Assembly: GCF_000739915.1 (NCBI RefSeq)
Contig: NZ_BBJT01000018.1
Coordinates: 1 to 64,000 of the forward strand
From: Paenibacillus chitinolyticus NBRC 15660
GTDB taxonomy: Bacteria > Bacillota > Bacilli > Paenibacillales > NBRC-103111
DNA length: 64,000 nt
Direction of reading: 5' to 3'
Below, in pieces: positions 25,723-34,154 of the stretch. The notes beneath the pieces were generated by a model. It was not told the origin of the DNA and ran no database searches. It worked only from the letters and a program-made list of their open reading frames with translations. Within the stretch, counting starts at the first letter, position 1. Each line of letters begins with the position of its first letter. Position numbers and translations under genes: made by a program.

Positions 25723-26976
25723 TTATTTAATCACGGCAAAGATGTCGTCGTAAGTCAGGCTGGACGGAATGATCTTGTTGGAGAACGGTTTGTTGTCCTC
25801 CAGGTGGTACTCGCGGAGCGCATCGGTGTCTTTCAGCATATTCCCCGTCAGAATGCAGGCCACAGTCTCGTCCTTGTCCACAATCTGCTGGGATACGAGC
25901 TTGCGCAGACCCGCTACCGTAGCCGCGGAAGCCGGCTCGCAGCCGATGCCTGACGCGTCGATTACGGCCTTCGCGTTCAGGATCTCCTCGTCCGTGACGG
26001 ACACGGCAACGCCGTTCGTCTCATGGAGGGTGCGCTGCGCTTTGCGCCAGCTCGGCGGATCGCCGATGTTGAGGGCCGATGCTCGCGTGTACGGATTCGG
26101 CTCCGCTTCGAGCGCCGTTTTGCCCTCTGCGACCATCTTGTAGAAGGGACTCGCTCCCTCCGCCTGTACGAGCGCCACGCGCGGCAGCTTGTCGATCAGA
26201 CCGAGCGCATAGAGATCGGAAAGTCCTTTGCCGAGGGCGGACACGTTGCTGAGCGCGCCACCGGGTACGAAGATCCAGTCCGGCAGCTTCCAGCTCATCA
26301 CTTGAGCCAGCTCGTACACGATGCTTTTCTGGCCTTCGATCCGGAACGGGTTGATCGAGTTGCAAATATATAAACCCAGTTTCTCGCTGTTCTCCTCCAG
26401 AAACTTGATTCCGTGGTCGTAAGTTCCTTCAATGGAGAAAATATTAGCTCCGTAAGCTAATGTCTGCAGCACTTTGTTCAGGGAAATATTTTTGTTCGGT
26501 ACGAACACGTACGATTTGCGGCCCGCCAGAGAGGCGTACATCGCAAGAGAGGAAGACGTGTTGCCCGTAGAAGTGCAGGTAAACCGGTCGTAACCGAGCG
26601 ATCGGCCGTGCGTAACCGCAACGGTCATGCCGTTGTCCTTGAAAGAGCCGCTCGGATTCTCGCTCTGCGCCTTAAGCCAGACGCTTCTCGTCCCCGCATA
26701 AGAGGCAACCGCATCGCTCCGGTACAGCCCCGTGTTTCCTTCGTATTTGGTCACAATCGCCGAATCTTCCACGTCCGGAAAAATCAGTTCCTTGTAGCGC
26801 CATACCCCGCTCGCATAAGGGGAAAGCCTGTCCGAAAGCCGGCTCTGGAAAAGCCGCTTCAGCTCTTCGGCATCCAGACCGGAGAAGTCCTGGAAAATAT
26901 CAAGCATTCCGTTACACGTACAGGTATAGCGGAATTCGGCAAACACCTTGCTGCACTCAACGCAAACAAATTTCAT
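25723..26976 (-). CDS. thrC: Threonine synthase
   Basis: The product has 417 residues. It is a fold-type II PLP enzyme with Lys113 in NPSGSFKDNGM as the probable Schiff-base lysine, the phosphate-cup motif STGNTSSSLAMYASLAG, and an N-terminal zinc-ribbon-like stretch (Cys5, Cys8, Cys19, Cys21). It converts O-phosphohomoserine to threonine. The gene stands alone, away from hom and thrB. The only AGGAGG-like sequence (27002-27010) lies 25 bases upstream of the ATG, further than usual, and a stop blocks any in-frame start between them. No T-box structure was seen in the short upstream region. Confidence 0.9.
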   Translation of the reverse strand: MKFVCVECSKVFAEFRYTCTCNGMLDIFQDFSGLDAEELKRLFQSRLSDRLSPYASGVWRYKELIFPDVEDSAIVTKYEGNTGLYRSDAVASYAGTRSVWLKAQSENPSGSFKDNGMTVAVTHGRSLGYDRFTCTSTGNTSSSLAMYASLAGRKSYVFVPNKNISLNKVLQTLAYGANIFSIEGTYDHGIKFLEENSEKLGLYICNSINPFRIEGQKSIVYELAQVMSWKLPDWIFVPGGALSNVSALGKGLSDLYALGLIDKLPRVALVQAEGASPFYKMVAEGKTALEAEPNPYTRASALNIGDPPSWRKAQRTLHETNGVAVSVTDEEILNAKAVIDASGIGCEPASAATVAGLRKLVSQQIVDKDETVACILTGNMLKDTDALREYHLEDNKPFSNKIIPSSLTYDDIFAVIK

Positions 26977-27160
26977 CGCGGTTCGATAGACTAACGCCTA
27001 TCTCCCTCCTCACAAGATCAGATTTATCGCCTCCCAAGAGGCGGACATACCGTCACGGGCCAGCTGTACTCTCTACGACAGATCTATACCGGAATGATTA
27101 ACCAATGCGATCTTTTGTGGTATTTTTGCATACTCTATGAAAAAAATCAATAACTTCCGC

Positions 27161-27796
27161 TCAGAACGCGCCTTCGATTTCATTTTTATAATGAGAGATA
27201 TCGGCATGCAGAACGATCCGCGGAACGCCGTCCGTCAGCTCCACCTTGCACAGGCAGGTCGGATGAATGTAAGGGAGCTCCCACAGGTCGCGGAGATCGC
27301 GGCTTTCGAAGTGCGCCATGATCAGCTTGAGCGCAACCGTGTGAGTCACGATCAGCATGCTTTTCCCCGGGTTCTCCTCCGTGATTCTCAAAACCTCCCC
27401 GACCGCTCTCTCCTTCACTTCCTCATAAGATTCGCCCGTACCCGCACGGAACTGATGGGGCGCTTTCCAGAAAGCATGATGCCGTTCGGGTTCACGCTGC
27501 TCGATATCCGTCAAGCTCTGCCCTTCCCATTCCCCGAGATTCATCTCTCTGAGGCTGTCCCGCTCCGCAATGTCCAGCTTCCGCCCGCCGCGTATAATCT
27601 CGGCTGTCCGGACGGCCCGCGGGCTTGAACTGGAGTAGATGCGGTCCAGCGGCACCTCCGCCAGCGCTTCGCCCAGCCAGGCTGCTTGCGTTTTGCCCAG
27701 AGAGGTCAGCGGAGAATCCTGATGGCCCTGCATTTTTCTGGCCACGTTCCATTCGGTCTGCCCGTGCCGGGTCAAATATAGAGTCGTTACCGCCAT
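27161..27796 (-). CDS. Histidine phosphatase (phosphoglycerate mutase-like)
   Basis: The product has 211 residues. The RHG motif is in YLTRHGQTEWN (His11) and the second catalytic His is in IVTHTVALKLIM. The size and motifs fit the broad-specificity PhoE/CobC branch rather than glycolytic mutase. The physiological substrate is unknown. Its start overlaps the acetyltransferase gene by 10 bases, so the two are co-transcribed. Confidence 0.87.
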   Translation of the reverse strand: MAVTTLYLTRHGQTEWNVARKMQGHQDSPLTSLGKTQAAWLGEALAEVPLDRIYSSSSPRAVRTAEIIRGGRKLDIAERDSLREMNLGEWEGQSLTDIEQREPERHHAFWKAPHQFRAGTGESYEEVKERAVGEVLRITEENPGKSMLIVTHTVALKLIMAHFESRDLRDLWELPYIHPTCLCKVELTDGVPRIVLHADISHYKNEIEGAF

Positions 27797-28275
27797 GTTA
27801 TTCCCTCCCCCTTGGCCGCTAAAGGTTTCTCAAAACAGATACTCGCTTCGCTGCCGATATATTCGCCGTATTTTTCGATTTCCACATAGCCGTGCTTCTT
27901 ATAGAAATAAAGGGATTCCGGCTGTTCCGGGCCCGTTTCCAGTTTGACGGAAACGAAGTTCCGCTCCCTTGCCCGTTCCTCCAGAAAAGCCAGCATCCGG
28001 TCGGCGACTCCTCTTTTACGATACTCGTTATCCACAAAAAATCGTTTCAGCTCGGTGCTTTCCGCATCCAGCGGACGGATGCCCCCGCAGCCGACCGGCC
28101 GGTCCCCGCCATAGGCGACCACAAAAACAGATTGATCCAGACGGGGATCGTCACGGTCCAGACCGAAAATGTCCTCGGCCGGATACCGCTGGAGCAGCTC
28201 CTCGTCCAGTTTTTCGATCAACAACCATAGATCCGGATGTTTGGCATCCACCTGTTGTAAAGTAAGGTTCTCCAT
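27787..28275 (-). CDS. GNAT family N-acetyltransferase
   Basis: The product has 162 residues. The acetyl-CoA binding core is FFVDNEYRKRGVADRMLAFL with the expected basic/Gly loop, followed by FYKKHGYVEIEKYGEY. The acceptor is unknown. It is the first gene of a two-gene unit with the phosphatase. Confidence 0.85.
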   Translation of the reverse strand: MENLTLQQVDAKHPDLWLLIEKLDEELLQRYPAEDIFGLDRDDPRLDQSVFVVAYGGDRPVGCGGIRPLDAESTELKRFFVDNEYRKRGVADRMLAFLEERARERNFVSVKLETGPEQPESLYFYKKHGYVEIEKYGEYIGSEASICFEKPLAAKGEGITWR

Positions 28276-28407
28276 CTCGCGCGCTCCTTTCCATCTGGCT
28301 GCCGCTTCTCTATGAAAGCTTTTGCCTATAAGCGATTGAATCTCTTACATACATTCGGTTTTTCCTTTTGGAAGTCCTTTTCCCCGTCCTTTAAAAAAGA
28401 TTAATCT

Positions 28408-28582
28408 TGTGGATAAACGCGATTGTGGATATGTTAATAATAAAAGTCCGATCTATACACTAATAAGCTTTTAAAGGTGTAGATTATGGGGATAACTTTG
28501 TTAATAACTGTGTTAAAACCGAAAAAAACCGCCTCCCTCGCAGAGAAAAACCTCTGTTTGGGAGTAGGGTTTCTGGGGATAA
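28408..28582. repeat. Cluster of DnaA-box-like nonamers in a 320-base intergenic region
   Basis: TGTGGATAA at 28408-28416 is a perfect DnaA box (reverse of TTATCCACA). TGTGGATAT (28424-28432) and two TGGGGATAA copies (28487-28495 and 28574-28582) each differ at one position. All share orientation. The surrounding 28276-28596 gap is AT-rich and holds no gene. Confidence 0.4.
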
Positions 28583-28596
28583 CCGGAAATTCGCGG

Positions 28597-29562
28597 TTAC
28601 TTTTCCATAGAAAATTGTGCCTTGGGCCGCCGATGGGACACATGGCTGTGAAGCACCATTCCGGCCACAATGATCCCGATGCCGAGCCAGGACAACGCCG
28701 AAGGAAGATCGGCGGACAACAGCAGCACCTCGCCCGCCAGGGCAAAAAGCACTTCGCCCGACTGCGTCGCTTCCACGGCGGCCAGCTTGGACACGTCTTC
28801 CCGCACCATGTCCGTGGCCCGGAAGAAGAGTATCGTGGCGATGACGCCGGATGACAGCGCGACGATGAGCGACTGGAAAGTCTGCTCCGTGCTCGGCAGC
28901 CCGGCGCTTGCGTAAGCCCAACCCGCGAGGAGCAGCCAGAACGGCAGGCTGGCCAGCGTCATGCCTAGCACGCGCTGGAACACGTCCAGTCCGCCGCCGC
29001 ACAGCTCCATCATCTTGCGGTTGCCGAGCGGGTAAGCGAAGGAGGCGACCACGATCGGCAGGACGCCGAGCAGCAGATCCTTCGCCGTCAGCGAGCCGGC
29101 CTGCTCAAGCTGGAGCAGGAAGATGCCGGCCAGAATGACGAGCGACATCGCGAGTCCGCGCAGCGGAATCCGGCTTCGGACTTTCACGGGCCCCGCCGGA
29201 GTCGCGATCGTCTCCCAGAAGAGCGGGGCGAGCAGGGAGCCCGAGATGATGGTAAGCTGCCACGTTCCGGCGGTCAGCCAGCCGGGGGAATAGGCCGCGG
29301 CGAAGCACATGGGCGCGTAAAACAGCCCGAAGCCGACCGTGCTCCACAGGAGCCATTTCCACGGGTGCAGTCGCATCGCCCGGAAGAGTGGCCGCAGGTT
29401 GCGACGGCCCGCAACGATCAGCAGGAGGAACGGGACCATGAACAGGTAGCGCAGAGAGCCGCTCCAGAGCCAGCTCCCTCCTCCCAGCTCCATTTTACGG
29501 TTGAGCACGAACGTAATGGCAAAGAAAAAGGCGGATAAAATGCCCAGCAGTATCGGTTTCAT
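28597..29562 (-). CDS. Multidrug resistance efflux transporter (EmrE/DMT superfamily)
   Basis: The product has 321 residues and about ten membrane segments in two repeats, matching the EmrE-like family of the drug/metabolite transporter superfamily. It is preceded by a GntR/FCD regulator gene only 6 bases upstream; its ribosome site GAAAGG lies inside that gene. The regulator therefore probably controls it. The substrate is unknown. Confidence 0.8.
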   Translation of the reverse strand: MKPILLGILSAFFFAITFVLNRKMELGGGSWLWSGSLRYLFMVPFLLLIVAGRRNLRPLFRAMRLHPWKWLLWSTVGFGLFYAPMCFAAAYSPGWLTAGTWQLTIISGSLLAPLFWETIATPAGPVKVRSRIPLRGLAMSLVILAGIFLLQLEQAGSLTAKDLLLGVLPIVVASFAYPLGNRKMMELCGGGLDVFQRVLGMTLASLPFWLLLAGWAYASAGLPSTEQTFQSLIVALSSGVIATILFFRATDMVREDVSKLAAVEATQSGEVLFALAGEVLLLSADLPSALSWLGIGIIVAGMVLHSHVSHRRPKAQFSMEK

Positions 29563-29568
29563 GAAGGA

Positions 29569-30243
29569 TCAGCCTTTCTCTGCTTGATTGCTCCCGGCCA
29601 GCCGTTCCCCCAAGGTGAGCCAGTTCTCTTCGACCAGACGGGCAGCGGCGGCCGCATCGCGCTTCCGGCACGCATCCGCAATTCTGCGGTGCTGCTCGAC
29701 GGATTGAAGCCCGTGGACGGAAGCGAATCGGGAAATTTCCAGCCGCTGCACTTTGGGCAGGATGCCTTTCAGCGCGGACAAGATTTCTGGGTTGCCTGCC
29801 GCCTGCAGAAAAACGGCGTGGAAAGCGTTGTCCGCCTCGATCGCCGCCGGAACGTCGTTCCGGCCGAGCGCCTCCTCCAGCGCCTTGTTGGACTGTTCCA
29901 GCGCTTCATGTTCCTCCGGGCCCAGACAGGGCACGGCCAGACGGGCGGCCAAGGCATGGAGTGCCGCCACTACAGTGAAGGCGTGCCTGCCTTCCTCGGG
30001 CTTCAGCGGCGTGACGCGTGTCGCGGAGCCGGGAACCGCTTCGACGAGCCCCTCGTCCTCCAAGCGCTTGAGCGCCTCCCGGACAGGCGTGCGGCTTACG
30101 CCGAATTGCTCGGCCAGCTCCTGGTCGCTGAGCTTGGCGCCCGGCTCAAGCTCCAGCGAAACGATCGCCTGCCGCAGCGCCTCGTAAATCTCGTCGCGGA
30201 ACGATTGGCGTTTAATGCGTTGAATGGTTGGTTTCGTTTTCAT
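29569..30243 (-). CDS. GntR family regulator with FCD ligand domain
   Basis: The product has 224 residues. The N-terminal winged HTH has LSDQELAEQFGVSRTPVREAL and the C-terminal all-helical FCD domain carries the metal/ligand His pattern. The longest frame starts at 30279, but that start lies within the promoter and palindrome. I prefer the ATG at 30243, which sits seven bases after the -10 box, so the message is likely leaderless. The gene probably represses itself and the efflux gene downstream through the palindrome at 30245-30262. Confidence 0.85.
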   Translation of the reverse strand: MKTKPTIQRIKRQSFRDEIYEALRQAIVSLELEPGAKLSDQELAEQFGVSRTPVREALKRLEDEGLVEAVPGSATRVTPLKPEEGRHAFTVVAALHALAARLAVPCLGPEEHEALEQSNKALEEALGRNDVPAAIEADNAFHAVFLQAAGNPEILSALKGILPKVQRLEISRFASVHGLQSVEQHRRIADACRKRDAAAAARLVEENWLTLGERLAGSNQAEKG

Positions 30244-30244
30244 A

Positions 30245-30279
30245 AAACCAATATATTGGTTTATAGATTGGTTTGTCAA
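30245..30279 (-). promoter_or_regulatory. Promoter and 18-bp palindromic operator of the GntR-efflux unit
   Basis: On the minus strand TTGACA (30274-30279) is followed by an 18-base spacer and TATATT (30250-30255). The perfect palindrome AAACCAATATATTGGTTT (30245-30262) covers the -10 box, as expected for autorepression. A half-site repeat, AACCAATC, lies in the spacer. Confidence 0.75.
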
Positions 30280-30313
30280 CCTCTTTACCGGGAACAGAAA
30301 AAGCAGCCGGGCG

Positions 30314-31039
30314 TTATCCGCCTGCCTGCTTCATCCAGTTCACAAGTCCGATTCCGTATTCGCTTTGAATCTGTTCAACCGCCTCGTCCCGCACGACCTC
30401 ACCGTCCCGGATCAGAATAACGCGGTCCAGCAGAGGCTCGATCTCGTCGACTTCGTGGGTGGACAGGACGAGCGTCTGTTCCTCCATATCCACGTAAGAA
30501 ATCACGGTCCGGATGATCGATTCCCTCACCAGCGGGTCCAAGCCGGACAACGGTTCGTCCATCACGATCAGCGGCACCTGTCTGGCGAGCACGAGCACGA
30601 TTTTCAGACGCGCGCGGTTGCCTTTGGACAGCCGGGCCACCTTTTCCTTCAAATCCAGCCCGAAAGATTCGGTCAGCTCCAGCGCCTTCGCAATGTCAAA
30701 GTCTTGGTACATCGCGGTGTAAAAACGCAGTGTACGCTCCACGGTATGGGTCGGATAGAATACGTCCTGCTCCGGCAGGAACGCGATCCGCCGCGAACTG
30801 ATCCGCGATACCCGCTGTCCTTCAAGCTCCACCCTTCCTTTGGAAGGCTGCAGCAGACCTGCCATCAGCTTCAGCACGGTCGATTTTCCGCTTCCGTTCG
30901 TGCCGATGATGCCGATAATCTGTCCCCTCGGTATGCGGAAGCTGACGTCCTTCAGCACCCTTTTGCCGATAAAGCTCTTGCTTACCCCATCGAACGCGAC
31001 GATAGGCTCCGTACCGTTCCAGGTTTCTGCCATTTTCAT
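30314..31039 (-). CDS. ABC transporter ATP-binding protein (YtrB-like)
   Basis: The product has 241 residues. Walker A is GTNGSGKSTVLKLMAG, the signature region is LSKGNRARLKIVLVLA and Walker B is LIVMDEPLSGLDP. It is the last gene of a three-gene unit with a YtrA-type GntR regulator and a permease. The architecture resembles the ytr operon of B. subtilis, which responds to cell-envelope antibiotics. Confidence 0.88.
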   Translation of the reverse strand: MKMAETWNGTEPIVAFDGVSKSFIGKRVLKDVSFRIPRGQIIGIIGTNGSGKSTVLKLMAGLLQPSKGRVELEGQRVSRISSRRIAFLPEQDVFYPTHTVERTLRFYTAMYQDFDIAKALELTESFGLDLKEKVARLSKGNRARLKIVLVLARQVPLIVMDEPLSGLDPLVRESIIRTVISYVDMEEQTLVLSTHEVDEIEPLLDRVILIRDGEVVRDEAVEQIQSEYGIGLVNWMKQAGG

Positions 31040-31060
31040 TTCCTCTCCTCTGAAAGACCC

Positions 31061-31426
31061 TTAATTCAGCTTGAGAAATTTCTGTACATTCTCTATAATC
31101 TGCTCGTTGGAGTAGCCCAAATCACGCATTTCCTCGGCAAATCTTTTTAATTCCCCTTCTTTCAGCTCATCCCGGAGCCGCGTTAGCAGCGACTCGTCTT
31201 CCGTAACAAACATGCCCTGTCCCCTCCGGCTTTCGACTATGCCCATTCTCTCCAGCTCCATATTCACTCTCTGGACCGTATTGGGATTAACCCCGAACTG
31301 TACGGCAAGTTCCCGGACCGAGGGCAGCTTGCCTCCCGGCGGAAATTCCTTGCGGATGATTTGCCGGCATACCCGCTGGACCAGCTGCAGGTAAATCGGC
31401 TGCGAGCCCGAAAACTGTTCAGGCAT
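31061..31426 (-). CDS. YtrA-type GntR regulator
   Basis: The product has 121 residues. The N-terminal winged HTH has VRELAVQFGVNPNTVQRVNMEL; the short helical C-terminus is typical of the YtrA subfamily. It lies between the permease and ATPase genes. It probably binds the AGTGTA/TACACT operator at 32237-32260 and represses its own operon until an inducer is present. Confidence 0.9.
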   Translation of the reverse strand: MPEQFSGSQPIYLQLVQRVCRQIIRKEFPPGGKLPSVRELAVQFGVNPNTVQRVNMELERMGIVESRRGQGMFVTEDESLLTRLRDELKEGELKRFAEEMRDLGYSNEQIIENVQKFLKLN

Positions 31427-31430
31427 GAAC

Positions 31431-32204
31431 TTACACCTCCACTTTGCGATCCAAAAGCCAAGCCGGTATATACACGATGACGGCCAGATTGGCCAGGGAC
31501 CAAATCATTTCCCCCGAATAAAAAGGGTCGCCGTCCCAATCAAAGGCGTAGCCCCACTTGAACAAAAATTGATACACCGGGCTCATTTCAAATGTATATT
31601 CCACGAGCATGGCCGCTCCGATCAGAATAATCGCCGCCAGCCAGCGCAGCCGGCCGACCCGGTTGCTTAGTGCCAAAGCCGTGAAGTACACCAGGACAGC
31701 CAAGGCGGCAATGAAAAATGCGATGAAGAAAAAGATAAAGACTTCTTTAAGCCCCGAGCCGTGAAGCAGACCCCTGAAATAACTGACGTGTCCCGATAAA
31801 TAAAAGAGATCGTCTCCCGCACGTTCGATCAGCGCCGTTTTCTCCACCTTGTACATCCACAGGAACATCGTGATCGAAACGAGCAGACCGCCGATCATCT
31901 CCGTCAGCGCGGCCGCATATTTCGCCCCGATCAGCTTCCAGCCCGGCTGCGGCAGTTGGAACCAGAGCGGTGCCCGCTCCCGTTCTTTACCGAAACTGAT
32001 CAGCAGGTAAACGGACGGAAGAAAAACATGCAGATAAATGATGCCCAGCCACAAGGGAGTGACAATCCCCGACTGGTAGCGGTAAGCCATAAACGTCATC
32101 AGAGCGATCATACCGACGGAAAAAGCTGCCCAAGTCTTTTGAGAGCCGGTTACGGCTGTCCGGATGCCGATTTCTTTTTTGAATAAATTCCACCAAGCGT
32201 TCAA
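31431..32204 (-). CDS. ABC-2 type permease of the YtrA-controlled operon
   Basis: The product has 257 residues and about six membrane segments. It is first in the operon and ends 4 bases before the regulator gene. It pairs with the ATPase at 30314. It is not closely recognisable to a named permease; a role in export or envelope stress is inferred from the operon type. Confidence 0.75.
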   Translation of the reverse strand: MNAWWNLFKKEIGIRTAVTGSQKTWAAFSVGMIALMTFMAYRYQSGIVTPLWLGIIYLHVFLPSVYLLISFGKERERAPLWFQLPQPGWKLIGAKYAAALTEMIGGLLVSITMFLWMYKVEKTALIERAGDDLFYLSGHVSYFRGLLHGSGLKEVFIFFFIAFFIAALAVLVYFTALALSNRVGRLRWLAAIILIGAAMLVEYTFEMSPVYQFLFKWGYAFDWDGDPFYSGEMIWSLANLAVIVYIPAWLLDRKVEV

Positions 32205-32236
32205 AGTGTATTCCTCCTCGGTCAGTTCTTTGTGTT

Positions 32237-32280
32237 AGTGTATTAATTAAATAGTACACTGGTACATGAAGGAGTGTCAA
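32237..32280 (-). promoter_or_regulatory. Promoter with YtrA-type operator
   Basis: On the minus strand TTGACA (32275-32280), an 18-base spacer and TACTAT (32251-32256) form a promoter. AGTGTA (32237-32242) and TACACT (32255-32260) form an inverted repeat over the -10 region, matching the known YtrA operator halves but with a 12-base rather than 13-base spacer. Confidence 0.7.
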
Positions 32281-32291
32281 GCAAGACCATT

Positions 32292-32312
32292 GCGGATAAA
32301 AGAGTTATCCGC
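32292..32312. repeat. Hairpin GCGGATAA/TTATCCGC
   Basis: This is a perfect 8-bp inverted repeat around AAGAG, followed on plus by CATCTTTA. It could be a weak terminator for a lost gene at the island edge. Confidence 0.4.
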
Positions 32313-32384
32313 CATCTTTACTCTCCATCTAAGAATCAAGAATCTCCCCCGAAATCGCAAACCGCCCACGGCGCGTCTAACTGT

Positions 32385-32518
32385 TTCTTATTCAAGTGAT
32401 TCTTATCTTGGTTCTTATTGAATCTTATTTATGATTCTTATTAGTGAGACTTCAGTCGGTTTTTAGCAGACCCTGTGTCTACAACCCAGACACTCTGTCG
32501 AAATCGTGAACACAGAGT
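32385..32518. repeat. Iteron-like TTCTTAT repeats plus an inverted repeat
   Basis: TTCTTAT occurs at 32385, 32400, 32412 and 32435, with ATCTTAT at 32422. The spacing is 10 to 15 bases, close to one helical turn. Further on, ACTCTGT (32492-32498) and ACAGAGT (32512-32518) form an inverted repeat with a 13-base centre. They lie beside a broken HTH gene and look like remains of a plasmid or phage control region. Confidence 0.4.
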
Positions 32519-32598
32519 CTACAGCCTTAAATTTTGGCTGTTAACCGACCGTATGACGTCTATCTGGACAGAGAGTCCGCTGAAATACACACTCTCGA

Positions 32599-33223
32599 TT
32601 ATGCTCCGTTGACATCTGGTGGAAATCTCTTAGCAAACGCCGTTGTTAGATACTGACCATAGTTAGCCAATGTTTCCGTTTTAGCGAATTTGTCCATCGG
32701 CAAGCGTCTTTCATGAAGTCTTTGAAGTCGGGCGGTAAACGCCTTATAATCCTCGCTCTTGACCATCTCCTGAATCCACAGAGTTAGGTCTCTCTCGTTA
32801 ACCTGCTTCTTTACACTACCGACGAACTCATGAGTCTTCTCCGGCAGGAGTAGATATAGATGAACATGCAGATAATTCGGCAGATAGTAAGTATTGTTCT
32901 TGCCCTGACTAACCAGAATCAGCTTCTTGTCCTCTAGCTTCCCAATGTGACGCTCTACCGTCTTGGAACTACATCCGACATTTTAGGAAATCATTTCCAT
33001 GGAAAGACAGCACTGACTCTTATCGCTCATATAGGTGATAATATCCACTAGAATCATCTTCTCGTACTCACTAAGTCCATAGCAACGATGGATTTTTTTG
33101 CGGCACCATGGTATAGCCCTTGTGGCATCCTGTAAAGGCACTCTCTTTGTATACCTCATCCATATACGTATTTGCGGCTTTATCGCTTTTAATCAGCCAG
33201 ATTTCAGGTGTTCTTGTCTTCAT
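32599..33223 (-). pseudogene. Broken helix-turn-helix protein gene
   Basis: Translating the minus strand from the ATG at 33223 gives MKTRTPEIWLIKSDKAANTY and onward. The frame then shifts at an A-rich run near 33090 and continues as KIHRCYGLSEYEKMILVDII. An in-frame TAA follows within the HTH (SMEMIS-stop-NVGCSSKTVERHIGKLEDKK). The frame finally ends at 32599. The HTH stretch NVGCSSKTVERHIGKL resembles winged-helix proteins found on Paenibacillus/Bacillus plasmids and prophages. With two independent lesions it is almost certainly dead. Confidence 0.65.
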
Positions 33224-33687
33224 TTGATGTACCTTCCTTTTCGATTGGTGTATCGCCGCACGGCGGCTTTGAAGTCAGGAAGGCGGCTAGCCTAAGCGTT
33301 ACCTTACCTGCTCTATGTTAACTGGTCGTCACCAGACTGACGTTCTGTTATAACCATCGGAGCATATTGTTAGATCGTTGCGAACAACTTCTAAAATGTG
33401 CTTACAATCTGTAGTCGGCCTTTGTTGTAATAAAGATGCGGATGGCATTATATCTGGATAAACAGGGAGAAAGCGAAGGTAAGGTTTTAGAATTCAAATA
33501 CGGTGGTATCTGACCATTTTAGGCTATGTCGAGGATGAATGATAAGTCAAAGAGGGTTATATTCTCAAGCATTTCGCATGTGCGTACAGGCTATTTCGAA
33601 TATATATCATACGGAGGTGATGAGGGTTAAGTTCTTTCGGGACTTATCGCCGATCCATTCGGCACTGGGTGGGGTGTTATAAAGAAA

Positions 33688-33715
33688 GACCTTGAGGATT
33701 GCCGCCCCCAAGGCC
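33688..33715 (-). terminator. Terminator of the RHS toxin-immunity operon
   Basis: On the minus strand GGCCTTGGGG pairs with CCTCAAGGTC (two G-U pairs) and is followed by TTTCTTT. It lies 23 bases past the immunity-gene stop. The preceding 33224-33687 contains no convincing gene; a 20-codon plus-strand frame at about 33621 with GGAGGTG upstream is the only candidate and is weak. Confidence 0.65.
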
Positions 33716-33738
33716 AAGTTTAACATCACTATTCAATT

Positions 33739-34119
33739 TCAATTATAAATATTATATTCTTTAGCAATCACCCATCCATTAAGACCATATGAAGATGAAA
33801 TTACATAATAGTTATACTTTTCATTTTGTAAACGCTCAAGCAAATCTTCAATCTTTTCATAATGCATCGGCCACCCGTAATTCTTCTGTTTCTCTAACAA
33901 TTCTTTATTATGTTTGAGAAATCGGCTTACTTCGTATTTGCTAATATCAAGAATAATACTTCCCTGTAGCTGTGTTTCAAACATATGCGCCAGGACATCA
34001 ATAAACTCGATAGTGGTGGTAACTGAATCTCCATTACCACCTAATGTGTGCAATGTAATTCTAGACTTTTGAAAATCAACTTTATAGGAAATAATTTCAT
34101 TGTCATGAATACTATGCAT
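33739..34119 (-). CDS. Probable immunity protein for the RHS toxin (YxiG/WapI-like)
   Basis: The product has 126 residues. The ATG at 34119 is chosen because GGAGGTTGGAG precedes it. The pattern ISYKVDFQKSRITLHTL, then the C-terminal SSYGLNGWVIAKEYNIY, resembles the small cytoplasmic proteins encoded downstream of wapA-type toxin genes. It follows the toxin gene by 35 bases on the same strand, which is the usual toxin-immunity order. Immunity function is inferred from position and resemblance, not from a binding motif. Confidence 0.65.
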   Translation of the reverse strand: MHSIHDNEIISYKVDFQKSRITLHTLGGNGDSVTTTIEFIDVLAHMFETQLQGSIILDISKYEVSRFLKHNKELLEKQKNYGWPMHYEKIEDLLERLQNEKYNYYVISSSYGLNGWVIAKEYNIYN

Positions 34120-34154
34120 TTTTCTCCAACCTCCTAACATAGAAAAGCAAGGTA

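Noticed and set aside
26977..27160. T-box or threonine riboswitch upstream of thrC
   Set aside because: The upstream region is short and no T-box sequence or specifier stem could be recognised.
33437..33514. Short plus-strand frame MRMALYLDKQGESEGKVLEF and onward
   Set aside because: It has only 25 codons, no clear ribosome site and no recognisable match. It may be a gene fragment but cannot be supported.
33620..33718. Possible type I toxin: a 20-codon frame followed by a hairpin
   Set aside because: The frame lacks the hydrophobic helix of holin-like toxins, and the hairpin is better explained as the terminator of the minus-strand immunity gene.
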